36,583 nt of DNA from Limimaricola soesokkakensis (GCF_900172345.1 NZ_FWFY01000017.1:1-36583); one strand, 5' to 3'; numbered from the stretch's first letter, positions 1 to 7,483 are shown. Numbers and translations are program-made. Notes: a model not told the origin generated them from the sequence alone.

Positions 1-69
1 TCAGCCTTGGGCAATATCCCACCCGCCGAATTTGCCATGAAAACAGCACTGGAACAGCAGGCCGCATAG
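1..69 (+). CDS. IS3-family transposase, C-terminal end (partial)
   Basis: The window opens inside an open frame that ends at TAG 67-69 and reads SALGNIPPAEFAMKTALEQQ followed by two alanines. The LG..PPAEFA pattern close to the C-terminus is typical of the integrase-core (OrfB) protein of IS3-family elements. Only the last 22 residues are present, so the DDE catalytic residues lie outside the window. The assignment rests on a short motif and on the IS-like end that follows it. Transcription runs toward the EF-hand gene, which lies on the opposite strand. Confidence 0.55.
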   Translation, partial: SALGNIPPAEFAMKTALEQQAA

Positions 70-127
70 CCTCAGAAACCACCCATGGATTCTCCGTCAA
101 ACCGGAGGAAAGACGGGTCTCAGGTCA
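1..127 (+). mobile_element. Right end of an IS3-type insertion sequence (partial)
   Basis: After the transposase stop there are about 58 bases ending in AGGTCA at 122-127. Read on the minus strand this starts TGACCTGAGACCC and continues to TTTCCTCCGG, which resembles the terminal inverted repeats of IS3-family elements that begin with TG. The left end lies outside the window, so the repeat cannot be paired here. The boundary at 127 is an estimate. Confidence 0.45.
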
Positions 128-408
128 CTCTTCACCTTGTCCCGGAGCGCCGCGAGCCGCAGGGTGAGGCGGCTATCGTCGATGGCTTCGGCGAACTCTT
201 CCTCGGTGATGAAGCGGTCGCCCTGCGACGCCATCCGGAAAATGCGCTTGCTGCGGATTTCGGAAGCTTGCGCCCATTCCTTGCGGGACAACATGCCATC
301 GCCATCGGTATCATAGGTCTCGAAGGTCACCGATTGGGCGGTGGCCACGCCGGAGGTGGAGAGGAGAGCGCTTATGGCAAGCGCCGAGGCGGTGGTCAGA
401 AGTTTCAT
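97..408 (-). CDS. Exported EF-hand protein, C-terminus probably replaced by IS sequence
   Basis: A 103-residue protein starting at ATG 408 (MKLLTTASALAIS...). It has a Sec signal peptide over residues 1-25, so it should be periplasmic. One canonical EF-hand calcium loop covers residues 33-44 (D33, D35, D37, G38, E44), and a degenerate second hand (ASQGDRFITEEE) follows. A longer frame upstream of 408 is open, but the signal peptide fixes the start. The last ten or so residues and the stop codon lie at about 97-129, inside the putative IS3 right end, so the native C-terminus has probably been cut off and a new stop supplied by the element. It stands alone on the minus strand. Function is unknown beyond likely Ca2+ binding. 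Confidence 0.7.
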   Translation of the reverse strand: MKLLTTASALAISALLSTSGVATAQSVTFETYDTDGDGMLSRKEWAQASEIRSKRIFRMASQGDRFITEEEFAEAIDDSRLTLRLAALRDKVKSDLRPVFPPV

Positions 409-935
409 CGATCGGTCCCATGGCTGCGGTTTGACAGACAAGCTACTGCCCAATCGGGCGACAATAGGGCGCAATTCCTGCTACAAGTGGAGGCACGGCG
501 AAACGCTACGTCCCAATGAGAGGGCGGGGACGGAAACGTCCCAAGCGGATGATCGCCGCTCTTGGAGCCGGCACGCATACGGGTCTCGGAGACATGAGTG
601 ATGGCAAGGCCGAAGCGCCGCGCCGCCTTGGGGTTGAGGTCGATGTTGGCATGGGGGTCGACAACGGTGCGGACATTCGCGGCCTCGTCGCCTGACAGGT
701 AGGCGCATTCGGCGAGGGCATCGGTCAGGATCCGGGCCAAGCACAAGTTCACGGCCGGTCCTCCAATCAACAGGGAACGCAGGGTGCGATTGCTTGGGTT
801 GCTGTTCTCGGAGGGGACGGGTTTCCCACTTGCCCCGCGTTGCAGTTTCGGCGCGTTTTTGCCCTTTCCCAATTTCCGACGAAGTGCCGGCTTCTCTCCC
901 GCGACCGGGTACCGTAGCGTGGCAGAGCGCTGAAC
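409..935. other. Intergenic stretch with a possible gene remnant on the minus strand
   Basis: No complete gene is convincing here. In one minus-strand frame, around 560-770, the translation (for example LARILTDALAECAYLSGDEA and IDLNPKAARRFGLAI) looks protein-like rather than random. It has no credible start or family and runs into a low-quality frame on both sides. It may be a decayed fragment. The rest of the stretch shows nothing. Confidence 0.25.
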
Positions 936-1283
936 ATGCAGAAGGCATCGTCTCGTATGCTGCTGAGGCAAATCGTCGGGTTGACCCTTTGCTGGCTTCT
1001 GCTCCTCGTGGGGCTTGGGGAGGTTGCCGGTCCGGAACATGCCCACGCGGCAGACGGACACGCGGAGCACGCCTCCGTCGCAGCTCCCGTCATCTCCGGC
1101 CCCGCATCTCAATCCACGGCCTGTCATCCCAGCGTGCGGTGCATCATAGTTCCGGCGGACGAAGGCGCACTTGCCAGTCCACCGCTGCGGCTGGCTGGCC
1201 GGATGACCTTCAGTGTCGCTGGCTCGGAGCCGCCTTCGCAGCACCCTGACATCGCTCTGCCGCCACCCCGTCGAAGGGTCTGA
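936..1283 (+). CDS. Small exported His-containing protein, function unknown
   Basis: A 115-residue protein with an N-terminal hydrophobic export signal (residues 9-30, LLRQIVGLTLCWLLLLVGLG). A His-rich segment follows (EHAHAADGHAEHA), then a Cys pair six residues apart (ACHPSVRC), and a proline/arginine-rich tail. It begins the plus-strand copper block, 33 bases before the cytochrome c'-like gene. Its layout (signal, His patch, Cys pair, Pro-rich tail) matches the small protein at 3551-3892 although the sequences are not closely alike, so both may be periplasmic metal-binding or chaperone-like proteins. No family is recognised with confidence, and the start at 936 has only a weak AGAG ribosome site. 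Confidence 0.6.
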   Translation: MQKASSRMLLRQIVGLTLCWLLLLVGLGEVAGPEHAHAADGHAEHASVAAPVISGPASQSTACHPSVRCIIVPADEGALASPPLRLAGRMTFSVAGSEPPSQHPDIALPPPRRRV

Positions 1284-1316
1284 TCTGGACAATCGGACTC
1301 AGTCGACGAGGGCAGT

Positions 1317-1988
1317 ATGACAAGAAAGAAGATGGCGATGGCCGCGCTGGCGACTTGGGTCGCCGCAGGGGCCGCGCTCGCACATAGCGGCGCGACGGGC
1401 GTGGTGCGCGAACGCATGGAGGGGATGGTCGCGATGCGCGACGCCATGCGCGACGTGACCCCGATGATGCGCGGGGAAGCGCCCTATGACGCGGCGCGCG
1501 TGGCCGAGGCCGGTCGCGCGATCGCGGCGCATGCCGGGAGCGAGATGACCCGGCTCTTTCCCGAGGGCAGCGCGGACGGGGTCTCCTACGCGAAGGAGGC
1601 CATATGGCAGGAGCCCGAGACGTTCGATGCATTGGCCGAAGAGTTGCGGCGCCATGCCGAAGGCCTCGTGAAGGCCGCTCCGAACGGACTGACCGCGCCC
1701 GATCCTCATGCCGGCATGGCGATGGGCGGCTCCATGGCGGGGCATGAAGGCATGACGATGCCGGACCAGTCTTCGGACCGGGCCGGCCCGGGCGCCGGAT
1801 ACTCGGTGGCGCAGCTCCTCGGCATCGAACCGCGCAGAAGCGCGGAGCAGGAGGTGTCGGGGGCCACGGCCACGAAGGCCGCGGGCAGCTCCGCGCCCGG
1901 CTACGCGACACTCGCCGCGCCCGACGTCTTTCGCAGGATCGGCGAGACCTGCGCGGCCTGTCATGGCCGCTACCGGGCGGGGAGCTGA
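1317..1988 (+). CDS. Cytochrome c'-like (class II) protein with a Met-rich insert
   Basis: A 223-residue exported cytochrome. It has a signal peptide at residues 1-23 and a helical body. The single haem-binding CAACH motif sits almost at the C-terminus (C212, C215, H216), as in class II cytochromes c', where the haem motif lies in the last helix. Unusually, a Met/His/Gly-rich insert at about residues 128-150 (AGMAMGGSMAGHEGMTM) lies between the body and the haem helix and resembles copper-binding repeats. GAGG precedes the ATG. The stop is two bases from the next cytochrome start, so the two are co-transcribed. Class II cytochromes usually bind gases or transfer electrons; the insert and location suggest a role in copper handling, which is inference. 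Confidence 0.8.
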   Translation: MTRKKMAMAALATWVAAGAALAHSGATGVVRERMEGMVAMRDAMRDVTPMMRGEAPYDAARVAEAGRAIAAHAGSEMTRLFPEGSADGVSYAKEAIWQEPETFDALAEELRRHAEGLVKAAPNGLTAPDPHAGMAMGGSMAGHEGMTMPDQSSDRAGPGAGYSVAQLLGIEPRRSAEQEVSGATATKAAGSSAPGYATLAAPDVFRRIGETCAACHGRYRAGS

Positions 1989-1990
1989 GC

Positions 1991-2920
1991 ATGCGTGGGC
2001 TGCTCAGAAGCGTGCTGCTGGCGGCCGCCTTGGCCGGAGGCGGCTATGCCGGGCTGCGTGCCTGGCCAATCGGCGAGGCGGACGCGAAGATCTCCCTCGA
2101 TGGGGACGCCCGGCGCGGAGCCTACCTGGCGCGGGCGGCGGGCTGCGTGGCCTGTCATACCGACACGGCGGCCGATGGTCCGGCGCTGGCGGGCGGCGCG
2201 CCGCTCGACACGCCCTTCGGCAGCTTCGTGCCGCCGAACATCACGCCCGATTTCGAGCACGGCATCGGCAACTGGACCCCGGACGATCTCGCCCGGGCGC
2301 TGCGCGAAGGGGTGTCGCCCGAGGGCGAGCCCTATTACCCGGCCTTTCCCTTCGAGTTCTATGCAGACTTCTCGGACCAGGACATCGCCGATCTCTGGGC
2401 CGCGCTGGCGACGGTGCCGGCGGTGGCCGAGACCCGGGCGGAGAGCGACATCGGCTTTCCCTTCAGCGTCCGGTCCGGGCTGAAGCTCTGGCGCGCGGCT
2501 GCGCTCAGGCCTTCGGATGTCGCGCCGGTGCTGGGCCGCTCCGAGGCATGGAACCGGGGGCGAGAGCTCGTGGAAGGCGCGTCGCATTGCGGGGCATGCC
2601 ATACGGGCCGGGGCCTCATGGGGGGCCTCGACGCGGTGCCCTTCGGCGGCAATGACGACTTGCCGGGCGGCTCGGCAGCGCCGTCGATCCGGGCGGAGGC
2701 GCTGCGCGAGGGCGGCTGGACCGCCTCGGCGCTCGCCTATGCGCTGGAGACCGGCATCACCCCCTCGGGCGATGTGTTCGGGGGCTCGATGGCCGAGGTG
2801 GTGGAGCAGGGCACCGGCTTCCTCGACGAGAGCGACCGCCGCGCCATTGCGGCCTATCTGCTCGACCCAACGCCTCGGCCCGTGACGCCCGCGACCGACG
2901 AAGTGGCGCAGCTGCGCTGA
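1991..2920 (+). CDS. Dihaem c-type cytochrome
   Basis: A 309-residue exported protein with an N-terminal hydrophobic segment (residues 7-23) and two cytochrome c domains, each with one haem motif: CVACH (C52, C55, H56) and CGACH (C200, C203, H204). The arrangement resembles the cytochrome subunits of membrane dehydrogenases and the dihaem thiosulfate-dehydrogenase-like proteins. The N-terminal part (PLDTPFGSF..PNITPD) matches the alcohol/gluconate dehydrogenase cytochrome style. It starts two bases after the cytochrome c'-like stop. It most likely carries electrons in the periplasm, perhaps away from a copper or thiol oxidation step. No dehydrogenase partner is present in the window. Confidence 0.85.
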   Translation: MRGLLRSVLLAAALAGGGYAGLRAWPIGEADAKISLDGDARRGAYLARAAGCVACHTDTAADGPALAGGAPLDTPFGSFVPPNITPDFEHGIGNWTPDDLARALREGVSPEGEPYYPAFPFEFYADFSDQDIADLWAALATVPAVAETRAESDIGFPFSVRSGLKLWRAAALRPSDVAPVLGRSEAWNRGRELVEGASHCGACHTGRGLMGGLDAVPFGGNDDLPGGSAAPSIRAEALREGGWTASALAYALETGITPSGDVFGGSMAEVVEQGTGFLDESDRRAIAAYLLDPTPRPVTPATDEVAQLR

Positions 2921-2939
2921 CCGCAACGAAACAGATGCG

Positions 2940-2964
2940 CCGGCGCGCCCTCGGAGCGCGCCGG
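2940..2964 (+). terminator. GC-rich hairpin between cytochrome genes
   Basis: A perfect 9-bp stem (CCGGCGCGC / GCGCGCCGG) with a 7-nt loop lies between the dihaem cytochrome stop and the next cytochrome start. It is followed by CCTATTCC rather than a clean T-run. It could be a weak terminator or an mRNA-stabilising element that sets the expression ratio in the operon. Confidence 0.4.
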
Positions 2965-2990
2965 GCCTATTCCATTCGAAAGACGTAGCG

Positions 2991-3449
2991 ATGAACAAGA
3001 CGATCATTCTCGGCGCCATGGGCGTCCTCCTCGCCGGCGGCCTGCTCTGGGTCGTATCGAGGCCGGACGAGAGCGGCATGGGCGGCCAATCCATGACCCC
3101 GCCCGACAGCGGTGAGATCCCGCAGGGTGCGGCGATCGTCCGGGTGGCGCTGCCGACGGAGCTTTCGGAGCAGACGCAGATGGGCAAGCGCGCCTTCGAT
3201 GCGGTCTGCGCCGATTGCCACGGTCCCAACGCAGCGGGGCAGAACGGCGTGGCGCCGCCGCTGGTCCACAAGACCTACGAGCCCAGCCACCATGGCGACT
3301 ATGCTTTCCTCGCCGCCGTGCGCAACGGCGTGCGGTCGCATCACTGGGACTTCGGGGACATGCCTCCGGTCGAAGGGCTGACCGATGCGGATGTGGCGAA
3401 CGTCGTCGCCTACGTGCGGGCCTTGCAGCGCGAGAACGGCATCGACTGA
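2991..3449 (+). CDS. Membrane-anchored class I cytochrome c
   Basis: A 152-residue protein with an N-terminal signal anchor (residues 4-22) and one cytochrome c domain. The haem motif is CADCH (C73, C76, H77). The probable axial methionine is M124 in the GDMPP segment, giving the usual His/Met ligation of class I cytochromes. A His-rich stretch (EPSHHGDY, RSHHWD) lies between the haem motif and the Met. It is the third cytochrome in a row and sits upstream of the multicopper oxidase. The set could act as an electron relay for periplasmic oxidation, but the specific partner is inferred from position only. Confidence 0.85.
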   Translation: MNKTIILGAMGVLLAGGLLWVVSRPDESGMGGQSMTPPDSGEIPQGAAIVRVALPTELSEQTQMGKRAFDAVCADCHGPNAAGQNGVAPPLVHKTYEPSHHGDYAFLAAVRNGVRSHHWDFGDMPPVEGLTDADVANVVAYVRALQRENGID

Positions 3450-3550
3450 TGGCCGGAAGGTGATCCCTTGGCGGCGAAGCGCCGCCGCGGCTCCGCTCCG
3501 GACGCGAGCCACTTGTATCCGGGTCGGAACCTGCCATTTCTCATTTCAAG

Positions 3551-3892
3551 ATGCGACGTCGACATGTGATTCCCAGGCTCCTGATGGTTCTCTTCGGAGG
3601 GCTGCTGATGCTGTCCGTCGCGCTCTCCGGGGCAAGTGCCGCGACCGCCCTCGGCGAGGGCCAGGGACATAGTGCGCATCATCTCTCGATGCCCGAGCAT
3701 GGTGACCTGCCTGCGGAAGAGGCCGGATTGGCCGAGTGTGCCTTGCTATGCCTTGCCGAACGATTGCGCCCCCTGCGGCCCGAGGGCTATCGTAGCCTGA
3801 CCCGACGGACCGCGGTCGAGACGGGCTTTGCTCCGATCCTTATGGCGGGCCAGGCGCCCATGCCCCCTTGGCATCCTCCACAGTACGCCTGA
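3551..3892 (+). CDS. Small exported protein before the multicopper oxidase, function unknown
   Basis: A 113-residue protein with an N-terminal signal (hydrophobic residues 9-30), a short His segment (GHSAHHLSMPEHG), a Cys pair (AECALLCLAE) and a Pro/Trp/His-rich tail (PMPPWHPPQYA). It lies 74 bases upstream of the multicopper oxidase, on the same strand. Small exported proteins with a His patch and two cysteines are common partners of copper oxidases, but no named family is certain here. The ribosome site is weak, and an internal Met at residue 12 is an alternative start. Confidence 0.55.
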   Translation: MRRRHVIPRLLMVLFGGLLMLSVALSGASAATALGEGQGHSAHHLSMPEHGDLPAEEAGLAECALLCLAERLRPLRPEGYRSLTRRTAVETGFAPILMAGQAPMPPWHPPQYA

Positions 3893-3966
3893 AGTCCCGC
3901 GTCACCGCCCCCGATTGATCGGGTGGCCCCGCATCGCGGCCCCTTCGCCGCAAGGATTTCAGACAT

Positions 3967-5514
3967 ATGACCCATCACCTTTCCCGTCGCGGCTTCCTCG
4001 CCACTAGCGCGGCCGCAGCCGCATTCGCCACCATGCCTGCTGTCGGGCGCGCACAAGCCATGGAGCCGCTGCTGCTGCGCGCGACGACGCGCACGCTCGA
4101 CATCGACGGGCGCGCCGCCACCGTTATGGGGCTGCTCGGCCCGGATGACCGGCCCGGTCTCACGCTCGATCCCGGCCAGCGCTTTGCGGTGCGGCTCGAG
4201 AACCGGCTCGATGTCGAGACGCTGATCCATTGGCATGGGCAGATCCCGCCCAATGCCCAGGACGGCGTGCCGAACCTGCCGCTGCCCCCCATCGCCCCGG
4301 GCGAGAGCCGCGACTACGATTTCGCGCCGCTGCCGGGGACGCACTGGATGCACAGCCACCTGCCGCTTCAGGAGCTCGGGCTTCTGGCCGCGCCGCTGAT
4401 CGTGCGCCGCGCCGAGGACCTTGCCGCCGACCGGCAGGAGGTGGTGATGTTCCTGCACGACTTCTCTTTCAAATCGCCCGAGCAGGTGATGGAGGAGATC
4501 ACCTCGGGCATGGCGATGCACGGCATGGACCATGGCGGCATGGCCGGGATGGGCGCGACGAGCGGCATGGACCACGGCGCGATGAACGGCATGCCGGGTA
4601 TGGATCACGGCGCGATGACCAGGATGGACCATGGAGCTATGGCCGGGATGAATCACGGCGCCATGGCCGGGATGGATCATGGCGGCATGGCGATGGCGGC
4701 CGATCTCAACGACTACGACTTCGACGCCTATCTGGCGAATGACCGCACGCTCTCGGACCCCGAGCTGGTGCAGGTCGAACCGGGCGGGCGGGTGCTCCTG
4801 CGGGTGATCAACGCAGCCGCCGCGACAAGCTTCTGGATCGAGACGGGGGCGGTCGAGGCCCGGCTGGTGGCGGTTGACGGCCATGCCGTGCAGCCGATCT
4901 CCGGGCGTCGCTTCGGCGCGGCGATGGCGCAGCGGCTCGATATCGAGATCGATCTGCCCTCGGGCGGGGCCTTCCCGATCCTCGCGTTGCGCGAGGGGGC
5001 GCCGGAGCGTACCGGGATCGTGTTGGCGAGCCCCGGGGCACAGGTCGAGAAGATACAGGGCATCGCACCCACCGCGGCGCCGGCCTTCGATCTGGATCTC
5101 GGGCAGGAGCGGTCGCTGCGCGCCACCCAACCGCTGCCCGAGCGCGCCGCCGAACGGCGGCAGATGGTGATGCTGGGTGGGCAGATGCAGCCTTATGTCT
5201 GGACCATCGACGGCAAGACGTGGGCCGAGCGCCAGCCGGTCCCGGCCGTCTCGGGCGAAAGGGTCGAGCTGACCTTCCACAACATGTCGTCCATGGGGCA
5301 CCCGATGCATTTGCACGGGCACGTGTTCCAGGTCGTGGAGGCGGGTGGTCAGCGCTTCTCGGGCGCGGTGCGTGACACGGTCTACGTGCCGCCGATGGCT
5401 GCGGTTACCGTGGCGCTCGATGCCGGAGAGGCGGCGCGCTGGATGCTGCACTGCCACCAGATGCCGCATCTCGCGAGCGGGATGATGACCGAGTTCGCCG
5501 TCGCAGCGACCTGA
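3967..5514 (+). CDS. Multicopper oxidase (CopA/CueO type), Tat-exported
   Basis: A 515-residue periplasmic oxidase that would oxidise Cu(I) to the less toxic Cu(II), using O2. The Tat signal (SRRGFLATSAAAAAF) lies at residues 6-20. All four copper-ligand motifs are present: HWHG (H88, H90), HWMHSH (H129, H131), HPMHLHGH (H445, H448, H450) and HCHQMPH (H495, C496, H497, H501), with M506 as probable type-1 axial ligand. Between the second and third cupredoxin regions is a Met/His repeat at residues ~182-244, with six MDHGAM-like units, probably a Cu(I)-loading segment. Length fits the family. It follows the cytochrome block and precedes a His-tailed membrane protein on the same strand. Confidence 0.95.
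   Translation: MTHHLSRRGFLATSAAAAAFATMPAVGRAQAMEPLLLRATTRTLDIDGRAATVMGLLGPDDRPGLTLDPGQRFAVRLENRLDVETLIHWHGQIPPNAQDGVPNLPLPPIAPGESRDYDFAPLPGTHWMHSHLPLQELGLLAAPLIVRRAEDLAADRQEVVMFLHDFSFKSPEQVMEEITSGMAMHGMDHGGMAGMGATSGMDHGAMNGMPGMDHGAMTRMDHGAMAGMNHGAMAGMDHGGMAMAADLNDYDFDAYLANDRTLSDPELVQVEPGGRVLLRVINAAAATSFWIETGAVEARLVAVDGHAVQPISGRRFGAAMAQRLDIEIDLPSGGAFPILALREGAPERTGIVLASPGAQVEKIQGIAPTAAPAFDLDLGQERSLRATQPLPERAAERRQMVMLGGQMQPYVWTIDGKTWAERQPVPAVSGERVELTFHNMSSMGHPMHLHGHVFQVVEAGGQRFSGAVRDTVYVPPMAAVTVALDAGEAARWMLHCHQMPHLASGMMTEFAVAAT
4510..4698 (+). repeat. Met/His repeat inside the multicopper oxidase gene
   Basis: Six imperfect in-frame units encoding M-[D/N]-H-G-[A/G]-M, spaced irregularly with GM or TR linkers. 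The underlying DNA repeats ATGGATCACGGCGCGATG-like units, so the tract could expand or contract by slippage without a frameshift when whole units are lost. Confidence 0.8.
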
Positions 5515-5524
5515 AGCGGGCCCG

Positions 5525-5553
5525 CTGCGGCCGCTCCCTCCGGGTGGCCGCAG
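5525..5553 (+). terminator. Hairpin after the multicopper oxidase
   Basis: An 8-bp stem (CTGCGGCC / GGCCGCAG) with a 13-nt spacer lies 11 bases after the oxidase stop codon. There is no strong T-run (TCTCAG follows). It may be a weak terminator between the oxidase and the downstream membrane protein. Confidence 0.35.
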
Positions 5554-5722
5554 TCTCAGCGGACCGATGCGAGCGGCCGGCCGGCTTGGCCGTGCCATTC
5601 GGCATGCGCCGGCACGAGCCGGTCAACGGCCCGCAAGACGGCGCCATGCAGAACGATCCCCGATCCCGGCATGTTCGCGGGGACCGAACCAAAACCTCAA
5701 CCTCAGAGAAAGTTTCGACCAG

Positions 5723-6352
5723 ATGTCGATCAATGCTCAACCAGGCGACGTGACCTTCACCACGCCCTGGAACGTCTTCAAACCCTACTTCTCCTACCTG
5801 CTGATGTTCCTCGGCATGGGCCTGATCTCGGGCTCCATCGTGCACGCGGCGCAGGCAGATATGCGCCAGTATGCGCTTGTCCTGATGGCCATCGGGGCCG
5901 TGCTGTTCGCCTTCGGCTCCTACCTCAACGAGGTGCTCTTCAAGACCGGCATCCTCGGTGACAGCGTGTTGAAATACGTTTCGGTGTCGCTGCTCCTCGC
6001 GCTCGGCATCGGCATGGTCTCCGGGGCCGCGCAGCATTTCTACGATACCCCGGTCTTCGCCAGCTACATCGCGCCGATCGGCATCTTCGTATCCTCGCTC
6101 GCCTTCGCGATCCGTCAAGGATACGTCCTGCACCGCCGGAACTGGGTCTTCATGATCATGCTGGGTGTCGTCTTTGCGACCGTCTTTCACCTCGCCCTGC
6201 GCAGCTATGCCAGCAGCCTGCCCGTTAGTGTCGGTCATCACGGCATCGCGGCGGCGACGATGCATGGCGATGCGCATGACGACGGTCACGACCACGATCA
6301 CTCGGCGCCCGACCATGGCACAGCGGCAACCACCCTCGGCTCTGCCCATTGA
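5723..6352 (+). CDS. Polytopic membrane protein with a His/Asp-rich tail
   Basis: A 209-residue inner-membrane protein starting at ATG 5723 (MSINAQPGDV...). The frame is open further upstream to 5567, but that part is Arg/Pro-rich and non-membrane-like. About five hydrophobic segments are visible (around residues 22-42, 47-70, 85-105, 115-135 and 143-162). The C-terminal tail, from about residue 165, is rich in His and Asp (HGDAHDDGHDHDHSAPDHG) and is probably a metal-binding extension. I do not recognise the family. Position after the multicopper oxidase and the tail suggest a role in copper (or other divalent metal) handling. It is convergent with the SHOCT gene, and a terminator separates them. 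Confidence 0.7.
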   Translation: MSINAQPGDVTFTTPWNVFKPYFSYLLMFLGMGLISGSIVHAAQADMRQYALVLMAIGAVLFAFGSYLNEVLFKTGILGDSVLKYVSVSLLLALGIGMVSGAAQHFYDTPVFASYIAPIGIFVSSLAFAIRQGYVLHRRNWVFMIMLGVVFATVFHLALRSYASSLPVSVGHHGIAAATMHGDAHDDGHDHDHSAPDHGTAATTLGSAH

Positions 6353-6418
6353 TCGGTCGGTCGCTAGGTACAATCCTCAACCAAGTGAAGACTTTCCAAG
6401 CCAAAGGCTAGAAACTGA

Positions 6419-6440
6419 ACGGCCGCCCCAAGGCGGCCGT
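6419..6440. terminator. Bidirectional terminator between convergent genes
   Basis: A perfect 9-bp stem (ACGGCCGCC / GGCGGCCGT) with a CCAA loop, followed on the plus strand by CTCTCTTTCC. It lies between the membrane-protein stop at 6352 and the SHOCT-gene stop at 6471, so it can serve both. Confidence 0.75.
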
Positions 6441-6470
6441 CTCTCTTTCCCTCGCACCGTCAGCCGCCGG

Positions 6471-6779
6471 TCAGGCGTCGCTCAGCAGCTTCTTGCGGGA
6501 GGCGTATTCCTCGGAATCGATCTCGCCCTTGGCGAAACGCATGTCGAGTTCGGCGAGCGCGCCGGATTTCCGGCCCGGTCCGGCGCCCTCGTCGAGGCGC
6601 CGGACCAGCCAGATCACCCCGGCGACCACGAGGCCGAGTACGATCAGCCAGAGCACCGGGCCAAAGACCATGCCGAAGCCGCTGCCGCCCCAGCCCATCA
6701 TGTGCCCGTAACCATAGCCCTCCGGATCGGCGGATGCCGGGCCCGCGATGAGGGCCAGGCCGAATGCAATGCGGTTCAT
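6471..6779 (-). CDS. Small membrane protein with a C-terminal SHOCT domain
   Basis: A 102-residue protein. An ATG at 6791 is possible, but GGAG placed six bases before ATG 6779 favours MNRIAFG as the start. It has a signal-like N-terminus (residues 1-17), a Gly/Tyr/Met-rich stretch (GYGYGHMMGWGGSGFGM), a transmembrane segment at about 38-60, and a SHOCT domain at about 74-102 (LAELDMRFAKGEIDSEEYAS). SHOCT domains are short helical oligomerisation modules often at the C-terminus of small membrane proteins in metal-resistance loci. It is the last gene of the minus-strand copper block, downstream of the cupredoxin. No enzymatic role is apparent. Confidence 0.85.
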   Translation of the reverse strand: MNRIAFGLALIAGPASADPEGYGYGHMMGWGGSGFGMVFGPVLWLIVLGLVVAGVIWLVRRLDEGAGPGRKSGALAELDMRFAKGEIDSEEYASRKKLLSDA

Positions 6780-6946
6780 CTTGGTCTCCATGGCTCGTTT
6801 CCACCACGAACCATGAGGGGACAGGGCCCGTATCGCATTGATCTGCATCAATCGGGGCAGGGAGCCCAACCATTGCCGCAGCCCCATCTCGCCCAATCGG
6901 ACGTGCTGGTCGGGCCGCGCGGGCACCTCACCGCGCCGGGGTCGTG

Positions 6947-7453
6947 TCAGCTCGCGCCCAGCTCGACCTCGCCCTTCATGCCGGCTTCGAGATGGCCCGG
7001 AACGTTGCAAGCGTAGCCGACCTGACCGTCCTCGGGGAAGGTCCAGACGATCTCGCCGCTCTCGCCCGGCTCCAGCAGCACGCTGTTGGGGTCGTCATGC
7101 GCCATGCCCATCTCCTGCATCTTTTCGTGATCGACGCGGCGCATGTTCATCATGCCCTCGCGCATCATCGCCTGCATCTCGTCCTCATGCGCGGCCCAGC
7201 TGTCGGGGGTGCCGAGGTTGAACTCGTGGATCAGCAGGCCTTCGTTGCTCACGACGAAGCGGATCGTCTCGCCAGCGGTAACCTCGACCGAAGCGGGGGT
7301 GTAGCTCATCTCGTCCATAGCGATCTCGACCGTCCGGTCGACCTTCGCGGGATCACCCGGTTCGCCGATGCCTTGGGCGGAGCCGTGGCCCGGCCCGGCA
7401 AGGGCGCCACCGGCAAGAGGAACGAAGGCGAGGGCGGTGATCAGGCTCTTCAT
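6947..7453 (-). CDS. Periplasmic cupredoxin (plastocyanin/azurin-like copper protein)
   Basis: A 168-residue exported protein starting at ATG 7453, with AGGA eight bases upstream. The signal peptide covers residues 1-19. The cupredoxin fold has the type-1 copper ligand set H76 (LLIHEF), C149 (YACNVPGH), H154 and M159. Between H76 and C149 lies a Met-rich insert at about residues 93-118 (MQAMMREGMMNMRR), absent from plain plastocyanins, which may bind additional Cu(I). It probably stores or carries copper or electrons in the periplasm. It follows the DUF305 gene across a terminator-like hairpin. Confidence 0.9.
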   Translation of the reverse strand: MKSLITALAFVPLAGGALAGPGHGSAQGIGEPGDPAKVDRTVEIAMDEMSYTPASVEVTAGETIRFVVSNEGLLIHEFNLGTPDSWAAHEDEMQAMMREGMMNMRRVDHEKMQEMGMAHDDPNSVLLEPGESGEIVWTFPEDGQVGYACNVPGHLEAGMKGEVELGAS

Positions 7454-7483
7454 GGGCGGTCCTTTCGCTCGGATCTCGGGAAA

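Noticed and set aside
405-1292. A 295-codon minus-strand frame over the first small exported protein
   Set aside because: Most of it is antisense to a plausible secreted protein. Only a short part around 560-770 looks protein-like, and it is listed as a possible remnant instead of a gene.
4510-4698. Repeated short units considered as a CRISPR-like array
   Set aside because: Units are in-frame, coding, and have no constant repeat with variable spacers; they encode the Met/His tract.
3787-5598. A 603-codon open frame on the minus strand over the multicopper oxidase gene
   Set aside because: It is a shadow of the high-GC oxidase gene: its translation is Arg/His/Pro-rich with no family features, while the plus strand carries all four copper motifs.
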